Origin: Comamonadaceae bacterium
GTDB taxonomy: Bacteria > Pseudomonadota > Gammaproteobacteria > Burkholderiales > Burkholderiaceae_C
Direction of reading: 5' to 3'
Length of the DNA stretch: 64,000 nt
Assembly (NCBI GenBank): GCA_947447355.1
Contig: CANFJF010000004.1
Coordinates: 34,969-98,968 of the forward strand
In this document: piece by piece, positions 56,860 through 64,000 of the stretch
How the letters are laid out: every line of letters begins with the position of its first letter
Position numbering within the stretch: the first letter of the stretch is position 1
The notes under the pieces: generated by a model
Told to the model about the DNA's origin: nothing
The model's database searches: none
What the model saw: the letters and a program-made list of their open reading frames with translations, nothing else
Made by a program: the position numbers and the translations under genes

Positions 56860-58986
56860 TCAGGTCGCCAGCCGCGACAGATCGGCGACGCGGTTCATGG
56901 CCACATGCAAGGACTTCAAAAGGCCCTGCCGATTCAGCCGCAAGTCGAGTTCCTCTGCGTTGACCATCACGCCATCAAAGAAAGCGTCAACGGGCTCACG
57001 CAGCGCCGCCAGCGTTTGCAACGAGTCGGTGTAGTCGCCCGCGTCAAACTTCGTTTGGGCTTGCGGCAGCACCAAGTTCATGGCGACAAACAGCGCAATT
57101 TCAGCCGGCTCTTGCAGCAACACTTGGCTGACGTGAGCGTCGACCTCTTGGGCTTTTTTCAGGATGTTGCCGATGCGCTTGTTGGCGGCGGCCAAGGCTG
57201 GTGCTTCTGGCAAAGCAGCGAACACCCTGACAGCGACCAGACGGCGTGCGACATCACCCAATTGCTGTGGCCGCAGCGCCAGCACGGCGTCAACCTCTTG
57301 CGCGCTGTAGCCTTGCTCACGCAGGGAACCGGCGAGTCGGTCATAAATGAAGTCCAACAAAGCCGCCGAGGCATCTTCAATTTTGTCGCCAAAGGCTTGC
57401 CCTGCGGTTTGCAACAACACGCCAAGGTCCAAGGGCAGTTCTTTGTCGGCCAGCATGCGCACCACGCCCAAGGCATGACGCCGTAAGGCGAACGGATCTT
57501 TGTCACCCGTCGGCAAGTTGCCAATGCCGAACATGCCGGCCAACGTTTCCAGTTTGTCCGCCAAAGCCACTGCCAGGCCTACAGGATTGCGCGGCAGCGC
57601 ATCACCAGCAAAGCGCGGTTTGTAATGGTCTTCAATCGCATCGGCGACGTCGGTGCTCAGACCGTCGTTGAGCGCGTAGTAGCGGCCCATCGTGCCTTGC
57701 AACTCGGGAAATTCGCCGACCATGTCTGTGACCAGATCGGTCTTGGCCAGCAGTGCGGCTTGATCCGCCTGCTCCGCCAAGGCGTCGCCGCCAAGTTGCT
57801 GGCCAATGGCCCGGGCAATTGTACGCACGCGCGTGACGCGCTCGCCTTGGGTGCCGAGCTTGTTGTGATAAACCACCTTGTCCAAACCGACGACGCGGGA
57901 AGCAAGCGTCTTTTTACGGTCTTGGTCAAAGAAGAATTTGGCATCGGCCAGCCGCGGCCGCACCACGCGCTCGTTGCCGCCAATGACGGCAGAAGCATCT
58001 GCCGGACTGATGTTGCTGACCACCAAAAACTGATGCGTCAGCTTGCCGGCAGCGTCGAGCAGCGGGAAGTATTTTTGATTCGCCTTCATGGTCAGGATCA
58101 GGCATTCCTGCGGCACGTCGAGAAATTCTTTTTCAAAGCTGCAGACCAGCACATTTGGCCGTTCGACCAAGGCCGTGACTTCGTCCAGCAAGGCGTCGTC
58201 GTCAATCGGCACTACGCCACCACCGATTTTTGCAGCGGCCGCAGTCAATTGACGTGCAATGTCAGCCTTGCGCTCGGCAAAACTAGCGATCACGGCGCCG
58301 TCTTTCTGCAAGGTGGCAGCGTACTCATCGGCGTGCGCGATCACCACTGGGGAGATAGTGGCTTCGAAGCGATGACCTTGCGTGCTGTTGCCGGACTTCA
58401 GGCCCAGGGCATGCACTGGAATCACTGCCGAGCCGTGCAAGGCCACCAAACCGTGCGCAGGGCGCACAAAGCTCACGCTGCTCCAACCGGGTAACTCGCA
58501 GTCGTTCTCCAACTGGTAGCTCATGACTTTGGGAATAGGCAGCTTGGCGATGGCTTCTAGCAAGGCTTTTTGCAAGCCACCGGCCAGTGTCGCGCCTTTG
58601 ACCACGCTGTCGAAAAACAGCGCTTCCGCTTTGCCGTCCATGACCTGTTTCAGACCAGGGACAGCCGAAGCATCGGCGCCCAGTACTTGTAGTTTTTTCA
58701 GCAGTGCGGGCGTGGCGTAGCCTGCGGCGTCGAGACCGACGCTGACAGGCATGAGCTTTTGCGAGACCACTTTGTCAGCGGCTTGCGCGGCTACATCGGT
58801 GATGTGAGCGGCCAGCCGTCGCGGCGAGGCGTACGCAGTGAGCTTTGATTCAGCGGTCGCCAAGCCTTGCTGTTTGAGTTGCTCGTGCAGCACGCCGGCG
58901 AAGGCCTCGCCGAGTTTTTTAAGGGCCTTGGGCGGTAGCTCTTCAACAAACAGTTCGAGCAACAAGTTTTGGGTCTTCATCGTCAT
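56860..58986 (-). CDS. glyS: Glycyl-tRNA synthetase beta subunit
   Basis: About 708 residues; starts MTMKTQNLLLELFVEELPPKALKKL, the conserved beta-subunit opening. It carries tRNA-binding and HD-like regions (for example MKANQKYFPLLD and LVTDMVGEFPELQGTMGRYYA). The ATG at 58986 lies 5 bp after the glyQ stop codon; the longer frame to 59046 runs back into glyQ. Confidence 0.93.
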   Translation of the reverse strand: MTMKTQNLLLELFVEELPPKALKKLGEAFAGVLHEQLKQQGLATAESKLTAYASPRRLAAHITDVAAQAADKVVSQKLMPVSVGLDAAGYATPALLKKLQVLGADASAVPGLKQVMDGKAEALFFDSVVKGATLAGGLQKALLEAIAKLPIPKVMSYQLENDCELPGWSSVSFVRPAHGLVALHGSAVIPVHALGLKSGNSTQGHRFEATISPVVIAHADEYAATLQKDGAVIASFAERKADIARQLTAAAAKIGGGVVPIDDDALLDEVTALVERPNVLVCSFEKEFLDVPQECLILTMKANQKYFPLLDAAGKLTHQFLVVSNISPADASAVIGGNERVVRPRLADAKFFFDQDRKKTLASRVVGLDKVVYHNKLGTQGERVTRVRTIARAIGQQLGGDALAEQADQAALLAKTDLVTDMVGEFPELQGTMGRYYALNDGLSTDVADAIEDHYKPRFAGDALPRNPVGLAVALADKLETLAGMFGIGNLPTGDKDPFALRRHALGVVRMLADKELPLDLGVLLQTAGQAFGDKIEDASAALLDFIYDRLAGSLREQGYSAQEVDAVLALRPQQLGDVARRLVAVRVFAALPEAPALAAANKRIGNILKKAQEVDAHVSQVLLQEPAEIALFVAMNLVLPQAQTKFDAGDYTDSLQTLAALREPVDAFFDGVMVNAEELDLRLNRQGLLKSLHVAMNRVADLSRLAT

Positions 58987-58991
58987 CACGC

Positions 58992-59918
58992 TCACGCCGC
59001 TTTCTTCGTCAAGGTCGGCAATGCTGCCTGCATCTGCGCGACCCATTCACGGGGAGCCATCGGGAAGCCGAGACGTTCGCGGCTCTCGTAATAACTCTGC
59101 GCCACGGCGCGCGCAAGATTGCGAATGCGGCCAATGTACGCGGCACGTTCGGTCACGGAAATGGCACCACGGGCGTCGAGCAGGTTGAAGCTGTGTGCTG
59201 CTTTCAGGACTTGTTCGTAAGCGGGAAGTGCCAGCTGCACGCTGATCAAATGCTCGGCTTGTTTCTCATGCGCGTTGAAGGCGGTGAACAAGAAGTCCGC
59301 GTCGCTGTGCTCGAAGTTGTAGGTCGATTGCTCCACCTCGTTTTGCTTGTAGACGTCTCCGTAAGACAGGCCTTCGGTCCATGTCAGGTCATAGACGTTG
59401 TCGACGCCTTGCAGATACATCGCCAGACGCTCCAGCCCATAGGTGATCTCACCGGTGATGGGCCGGCAATCAATGCCGCCGACTTGCTGAAAGTAAGTGA
59501 ACTGCGTGACTTCCATGCCGTTCAGCCAGACTTCCCAGCCCAGACCCCAGGCACCGAGCGTGGGGTTTTCCCAATCGTCCTCGACAAAACGGATGTCGTT
59601 TTTCTTCAGGTCAAAACCGAGCACTTCGAGCGAGCCGAGGTAAAGCTCCAGAATATTCGCAGGTGCCGGCTTCAGCACGACTTGGTATTGGTAGTAGTGC
59701 TGCAGACGGTTTGGGTTCTCACCGTAACGGCCGTCTTTCGGACGGCGGCTTGGCTGCACGTAAGCGGCCTTCCAAGGCTCAGGGCCAAGTGCTCTTAAAA
59801 ACGTAGCGGTGTGCGAGGTACCGGCACCGACTTCCATGTCGTAAGGCTGTAGCAGGGCGCAGCCTTTGTCAGCCCAGTAGGACTGCAGCGTGAGTATGAT
59901 TTGCTGGAAAGTGAGCAT
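58992..59918 (-). CDS. glyQ: Glycyl-tRNA synthetase alpha subunit
   Basis: 308 residues from the ATG at 59918, [20 protein letters not shown], the standard start; an upstream ATG at 59954 is less likely. The class II catalytic core shows [19 protein letters not shown] and [20 protein letters not shown]. Forms an alpha2beta2 enzyme with GlyS. Confidence 0.95.
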   Translation of the reverse strand: MLTFQQIILTLQSYWADKGCALLQPYDMEVGAGTSHTATFLRALGPEPWKAAYVQPSRRPKDGRYGENPNRLQHYYQYQVVLKPAPANILELYLGSLEVLGFDLKKNDIRFVEDDWENPTLGAWGLGWEVWLNGMEVTQFTYFQQVGGIDCRPITGEITYGLERLAMYLQGVDNVYDLTWTEGLSYGDVYKQNEVEQSTYNFEHSDADFLFTAFNAHEKQAEHLISVQLALPAYEQVLKAAHSFNLLDARGAISVTERAAYIGRIRNLARAVAQSYYESRERLGFPMAPREWVAQMQAALPTLTKKAA

Positions 59919-60040
59919 AAAACCGTTGTTCTGAAGCCAATCAAGGCGCGCCATGCGGCGCCAAAAGCAGTGACGCGCCGTGACGCGTCAAAGCACTTAT
60001 TTTACGCGGCCCCAAGGTGCTGAGCCGGACGCCGGCGGGG

Positions 60041-61735
60041 TCACGCCAAAGGCTGTGCTTGGCGGTGCCTACGGGCTAACCACGCCAACAGCACGGTGGT
60101 CAAGCCCAACAGCCACCAAGGCGCCAAGCCTAAGTGCGAAACCCAACGCGCATACAGCGTCAAACCGTCGGCGCCCTGAACGTCTGCCACCAGCGCGCCG
60201 CGTGTATGGCGCTCTAGTGCGTGCGTGACGCGTCCTTGTGCGTCGATCACCACAGTCGCGCCGGTGTTGGTGGCGCGCAGCATGGGCCGTGCGAATTCGA
60301 GCGCGCGCATGCGGGCGATATTCAAATGCTGGTCTATTGCCACGGTGTTGCCGAACCAGGCGATATTGCTGACGTTGACCAGCATCGTCGGCGCGGTCGC
60401 TGCTTCTTTGAAGTTGGCGCCTAACTCTTCGCCAAACAGGTCTTCGTAGCAAATGTTTGGGGCGAGCCTTTCGCCACGCCATTCAAACGGTGCTTGCGCC
60501 AAGGTGCCACGGTTGAAGTCACCCAGCGGAATCTCCATCATGCGGATGAACCAGTGAAAAAATAGCGGCACAAACTCGCCAAACGGCACGAGGTGATGTT
60601 TGTCGTAGCGGTAGTCGGTCGCACCGGGTTGCAGGCCCAGCACCGAGTTGCTGTAACCGTCACGGCTGGAGCCCAGCGGAACACCGATCAACGCCGCCTG
60701 CTCGCCGCTGGCGAAGCGGGTTTTCACCGCATTCCAGATATCGCGTGGAATCTGCTCGGGCAACATGGGGAACGCTGTTTCTGGCAAGACCACCAAGGAG
60801 GTTTGCACCTGCTCCAGTTGCTCACCATAAAACCGCAGGGCGTCCCTTACGCCGGTGCCCGGCTGAAATTTCAAATCTTGCGGTATATTGCCCTGCAACA
60901 AGGTCACCGACAGCGGTGGCCGGAGTGGCTTGTCTGCCGGGGTTGCCAGAATCGCAGGCGGTAATGTCGAGACGCCCAAGGCGATCGCGATCAAGGCGAG
61001 ACATGCCATGACCGGTTTTTGATTCAGCGGCCATCGGTTGGCGCGCGCGTCCAAGAACAGTGCGACCAACCAAGCCGCCGTGAAAGCGGCTAGCCAAGTC
61101 AGTCCATGCACGCCGATCCAGCCCGCCAGCGGTCGAGCCCAGCCATCGATATGCGCATAACCGCCCTCGCCCCAAGGAAAGCCGGTGAAGAGCTTCACGC
61201 GCGCCACTTCGGCCAGCAACCACAGTGCCGCGAACAGGCTGGCTCGACCCAGCGACGAGCGCGGTGACAACCAGACATACATGGCTGCTGCAGCCGCGTA
61301 ATACAGCGCCAATGCGGCGGCCAGACCGAGAATCGCCAGAACAGTGAGGGTCGCCGGTAAGCCGCCATAGCGATGCATGGAAATGAAGAGCCACCAAAAC
61401 GAGCCGCACAACATGGTTGTGGCAAACACCCAGCAGAGCAGCGCGCCTTGAGCGGGCCTCCTAACGCGTTGCAATTGCCAAACCAGCAATACCAGTGAAA
61501 CTATTTGCAAGCCGCCCCAAGCTTCACCGGTGGTTAAAGTTCCTATCGACTCGAATGGCCAGGCCATGCTTAGCGCGTGGCCGTAGCCAGCAATCATCAC
61601 GATCACGCGCGAGCCTAAGCTGAGTGATTGTATTTCTACGTTATTTCCGAAATGGAGGTTCGTCCCTTTATCAGGCCAAGCCACAGGAATCCCACCATTA
61701 TTTACGGCTTGTTCTGCAGCGGCCGGTTTCTGCAT
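60041..61735 (-). CDS. lnt: Apolipoprotein N-acyltransferase
   Basis: 564 residues, slightly longer than usual because of an N-terminal extension of about 40 residues. Six or more membrane helices precede a nitrilase-like domain with the Glu in VLPETAFP, Lys in DKHHLVPFGEFVP and Cys in NICYEDLFGEE. AGGACTGTC precedes the ATG. Adds the third acyl chain to lipoproteins in the inner membrane. Eleven bp after corC, a frequent pairing. Confidence 0.9.
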   Translation of the reverse strand: MQKPAAAEQAVNNGGIPVAWPDKGTNLHFGNNVEIQSLSLGSRVIVMIAGYGHALSMAWPFESIGTLTTGEAWGGLQIVSLVLLVWQLQRVRRPAQGALLCWVFATTMLCGSFWWLFISMHRYGGLPATLTVLAILGLAAALALYYAAAAAMYVWLSPRSSLGRASLFAALWLLAEVARVKLFTGFPWGEGGYAHIDGWARPLAGWIGVHGLTWLAAFTAAWLVALFLDARANRWPLNQKPVMACLALIAIALGVSTLPPAILATPADKPLRPPLSVTLLQGNIPQDLKFQPGTGVRDALRFYGEQLEQVQTSLVVLPETAFPMLPEQIPRDIWNAVKTRFASGEQAALIGVPLGSSRDGYSNSVLGLQPGATDYRYDKHHLVPFGEFVPLFFHWFIRMMEIPLGDFNRGTLAQAPFEWRGERLAPNICYEDLFGEELGANFKEAATAPTMLVNVSNIAWFGNTVAIDQHLNIARMRALEFARPMLRATNTGATVVIDAQGRVTHALERHTRGALVADVQGADGLTLYARWVSHLGLAPWWLLGLTTVLLAWLARRHRQAQPLA

Positions 61736-61746
61736 GACAGTCCTAC

Positions 61747-62622
61747 CTAGGCTGTTGCGCCCGCAACCACTGTTGTGCTGCTGACCGGCGAGACCTTGAA
61801 CCAGCGTACGGCGCCGCCTTTTGTGTGCAGAACGATGAACTGAAGTCCTGACAGGCCGACACTCTCTCCACGTTTTGGGACATGTCCCATTTCGTGAGCC
61901 ACCAAACCACCAATAGTTTCGAAGTCCGAGTCTGGCAAGCTCACACCAAATGCTTCATTGACTCGTTCAATCGCGGTGTCCCCACTGACTCTGTAAGTAC
62001 GATCGCCGAGTCCAAAAATGTCGCCCGCTTCTTCTTTTATGTCAAATTCGTCCTCAATTTCGCCAACGATTTGTTCGAGCACATCTTCAATTGTGACGAG
62101 CCCTGCCACCCGCCCAAATTCATCAATAACGACCGCCAAATGATTCCGATTGCCGCGAAATTCTCGCAATAAATCATTCAACCCTTTGCTCTCCGGAACA
62201 AAAGCTACCGAACGGAGCAACGCACGAATGTTTAACTCTGGCGCGCGTTGCAGTTTGAGTAGATCCTTGGCGAGGAGGATACCTATGATGTTTTCTTTTT
62301 GATCTTCATAGACCGGGAAACGAGAGTGCGCTGTGTCAATAATCACATGCAACAACTCTTCATAAGGTGAATTGATGTTGATGATGTCCATGCGCGGTGC
62401 CGCCACCATGACATCGCCTGCCGTCATGTCGGACATGCGGATGACGCCTTCAAGCATTTCACGGCTTTGCAGACCTATAACATCATTTTCTTGAGCTTCA
62501 ACCAAGGCCTCGATCAACTCATCTTTGGAGTCTGGGCCGGGGTGAAGCATCTCCGCAAGCTTTTGTAAAAAGCCGCGTTTGTCCTCCGCTTTAGGCGGAC
62601 GACTGGGGGGGGCATCGGACAC
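61747..62622 (-). CDS. corC: CorC-type CBS-domain protein (HlyC/CorC family)
   Basis: About 291 residues. Two CBS domains (about 65-185) with MVAAPRMDIININSPYEELL and VIDEFGRVAGLVTIEDVLEQIVGEIEDEFD, then a CorC/HlyC C-terminal domain (ending in FKVSPVSS). No membrane domain, as usual for the short CorC form linked to magnesium/cobalt efflux or envelope homeostasis. I infer a GTG start at 62622 giving the family-typical SDAPPSRPPKAEDKRG opening; the frame continues to a TTG at 62688. Confidence 0.87.
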   Translation of the reverse strand: MSDAPPSRPPKAEDKRGFLQKLAEMLHPGPDSKDELIEALVEAQENDVIGLQSREMLEGVIRMSDMTAGDVMVAAPRMDIININSPYEELLHVIIDTAHSRFPVYEDQKENIIGILLAKDLLKLQRAPELNIRALLRSVAFVPESKGLNDLLREFRGNRNHLAVVIDEFGRVAGLVTIEDVLEQIVGEIEDEFDIKEEAGDIFGLGDRTYRVSGDTAIERVNEAFGVSLPDSDFETIGGLVAHEMGHVPKRGESVGLSGLQFIVLHTKGGAVRWFKVSPVSSTTVVAGATA

Positions 62623-62725
62623 TGGGGTGATCAGTAGTGAATAAGTTGTTAAGGATAGCTGAATTTGTTGACGATGCGTTGACAACAAGTAGGCAGTTGA
62701 ACGTTAACTTGGGAATGCCGACACC

Positions 62726-63346
62726 CTAACGTGGTGTGCGATCTCTTGCATCTCTTACGCCGCGTCGAATAGTCTGTAATACATGCAGGAAATCCCAGAA
62801 ACGTTGCGCTTGCACCTTCAGTTGATAGTCCGTTTTTGCCACTTTTTCTTCAACAAGCTCAGTTATACGAGAGTCTAAGTCAGCTGGCGGTAGTCGTAAA
62901 TAAGCGTCACTTTCACTACCATCTCTCGCAACGATAGCACCGGCAGAGCGAGCGATGTTAAGCATATTTGTGTTTTCACTCAAGGCATGAATAAACATCA
63001 TCTCTACGCCTTCATTTCTTGCGTGCATGACAGCGCGGTCAAACAGTCGTGCACCGTATCCACGGCCACGTACTTGCGCTAAGACGGACACACCAAACTC
63101 CGCACAACTGGTGAAATCAGACTTAACGGCAAAAGCAAGATGTGCCATGGCGATCAGTTCAAGCCGGCGGTTGTAAATCCCAAAGATTTCGTCACGTTCG
63201 AAATTGATTTTACTGACGTAACGTTGAATTTGTTCATCGCTTGCAGCGTAACCAAACCGAAGGTAACGATCTGAGGACTCTAACTTGCGGAGATGTTGAT
63301 TGATTCTCTCTGCATGGCTTGACCCCAAAAAACGGATCGGAACCAT
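62726..63346 (-). CDS. GNAT-family N-acetyltransferase
   Basis: About 206 residues from the ATG at 63346, preceded by AAGGACGCAG. The acetyl-CoA loop is seen as VSVLAQVRGRGYGARLFDRAVMHARNEG, and the ALSENTNMLNIARSAGA segment completes the fold. The frame runs on to 63523 but that stretch reaches into the rRNA terminator, so I reject the longer start. Substrate unknown. Confidence 0.82.
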   Translation of the reverse strand: MVPIRFLGSSHAERINQHLRKLESSDRYLRFGYAASDEQIQRYVSKINFERDEIFGIYNRRLELIAMAHLAFAVKSDFTSCAEFGVSVLAQVRGRGYGARLFDRAVMHARNEGVEMMFIHALSENTNMLNIARSAGAIVARDGSESDAYLRLPPADLDSRITELVEEKVAKTDYQLKVQAQRFWDFLHVLQTIRRGVRDARDRTPR

Positions 63347-63500
63347 CACTGCGTCCTTCTCAGAACGAACAGAACCAGTCCGTGGGGCGCGGAAAAAGCC
63401 CTTGCATGCAAAGCAGGAGGCTTGAATGAGTTTGCGAGCAGATAACACAACTCTAATATAAGGGTTTTCCCTTGTCACTATAGGAGCAGGTCTTAAATTT

Positions 63501-63536
63501 AAAAAAAAAGCCCAGTCAATCAAAGATCAACTGGGC
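63501..63536 (-). terminator. Rho-independent terminator of the rRNA operon
   Basis: On the minus strand GCCCAGTTGATC, loop TTT, GATTGACTGGGC, then nine T. The stem is 12 bp with two G-T pairs. It starts 17 bp after the 3' end of 5S rRNA. Confidence 0.93.
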
Positions 63537-63552
63537 ATTTCTTGCTGTAAGA

Positions 63553-63666
63553 GCCTGACGATGTCCTACTTTCACACGGGAATCCGCACTATCATCGGCG
63601 CTAAGTCGTTTCACTGTCCTGTTCGGGATGGGAAGGAGTGGTACCAACTTGCTATGGTCATCAGGC
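63553..63666 (-). rRNA. rrf: 5S ribosomal RNA
   Basis: About 114 nt. On the minus strand it begins GCCTGATGACCATAGC and ends CATCGTCAGGC, with the internal CCCATCCCGAACAGG and GATAGT segments of 5S rRNA; the ends pair as helix I. Confidence 0.95.
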
Positions 63667-63833
63667 ATAACTTGTTGACGAACTGTTCAAACGAACAATC
63701 CATCGAATTTATAGAGATTAAATCAGCTCAATTTAGATTTTACGTGAATACTTAATTTACATAAGTCCACGATTTTGAATGCGTCAACTTGGCATAACTT
63801 CCTTGAAACTACCTCTCAGTAGATCAAAGTTAT
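63667..63833 (-). other. Spacer between 23S and 5S rRNA
   Basis: About 167 bp, AT-rich, with no tRNA-like cloverleaf visible. Confidence 0.8.
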
Positions 63834-64000
63834 AGGGTCAAGCCTCACGAGCAATTAGTATCAGTTAGCTTAACGCATTACTGCGCTTCCACACCTGACC
63901 TATCAACGTCCTGGTCTTGAACGACTCTTTAGGGGGCTCAAGGCCCCGGCAGATCTAATCTTGAAACGAGTTTCCCGCTTAGATGCTTTCAGCGGTTATC
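63834..64000 (-). rRNA. rrl: 23S ribosomal RNA, 3' end (partial)
   Basis: The minus strand ends ACTAATTGCTCGTGAGGC followed by TTGACCCT, the usual 3' end of 23S rRNA (ACTGATACTAAT stretch included). The gene continues beyond the right edge; the exact 3' end may shift by a few bases. Confidence 0.93.

Noticed and set aside
63347..63523. N-terminal extension of the GNAT protein
   Set aside because: It would start inside the rRNA terminator hairpin; the ATG at 63346 has a good ribosome binding site.
63561..63755. 64-codon frame across the 5S rRNA
   Set aside because: Lies within the 5S rRNA gene and its spacer.
63667..63833. Possible tRNA gene in the 23S-5S spacer
   Set aside because: No T-arm GGTTCRA motif or acceptor-like pairing is visible.

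Overview
The window looks like chromosomal DNA of a betaproteobacterium of the order Burkholderiales, most likely family Comamonadaceae (a Rhodoferax/Polaromonas-like lineage). The pointers are a Bug-type periplasmic binding protein, a leucine-degradation regulon with a MerR-type LiuR, the block glyQ-glyS-gmhB-plsC next to lnt and corC, a very long tandem UvrA, and the overall base composition. This placement comes from gene content, not from a database search. The right edge enters an rRNA operon (5S complete, 3' end of 23S), both on the minus strand. I saw no phage, insertion sequence, CRISPR array or tRNA gene.

Region 1 (about 1-17.7 kb) is an accessory catabolic island. It holds a LysR regulator, a Bug binding protein, an acyl-CoA dehydrogenase, a MmgE/PrpD protein and an IclR regulator. 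A long plus-strand cluster follows: a CobW-like G3E GTPase, a hydantoinase/dihydropyrimidinase-like amidohydrolase, an N-carbamoylsarcosine-amidase-like cysteine hydrolase, a complete five-gene branched-chain-type ABC importer, a second PrpD protein, a fumarate-reductase-like flavoprotein and a third PrpD protein. Together they read as uptake and stepwise opening of a cyclic amide, imide or ureide followed by carbon-skeleton processing. The substrate is not known, and this is the best candidate here for an undescribed pathway.

Region 2 (17.7-32 kb) has a small secreted protein overlapping a CapA-type protein, a repeat-like inverted element, a 1994-residue tandem UvrA on the minus strand, a TPR protein, two small membrane proteins (one of only 47 residues), an MFS transporter with a large extra loop, a DsbA-fold isomerase and a sodium:solute symporter with its DUF4212 partner.

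Region 3 (32-53.8 kb) is dominated by leucine/isovalerate catabolism at two loci. The first (32.0-39.4 kb) carries both methylcrotonoyl-CoA carboxylase subunits, the hydratase, HMG-CoA lyase, an extra acyl-CoA dehydrogenase and a YbaK-DUF1289 fusion, with a divergent AraC regulator. The second (47.7-53.8 kb) carries a thioesterase, isovaleryl-CoA dehydrogenase, carbonic anhydrase, thiolase, rhodanese and YchJ proteins, plus LiuR and a divergent metallo-beta-lactamase-fold hydrolase. Two 22-bp palindromes flank liuR and are probably its operators. Between the loci is an operon with a TRAP transporter, a class V aminotransferase and an unusual formyltransferase-ACT-ACT fusion.

Region 4 (53.8-64 kb) is mostly housekeeping: a single-domain response regulator, a YgjP-type metallopeptidase, PlsC, GmhB, GlyS, GlyQ, Lnt, CorC, a GNAT protein, then the rRNA operon terminator, 5S and partial 23S.
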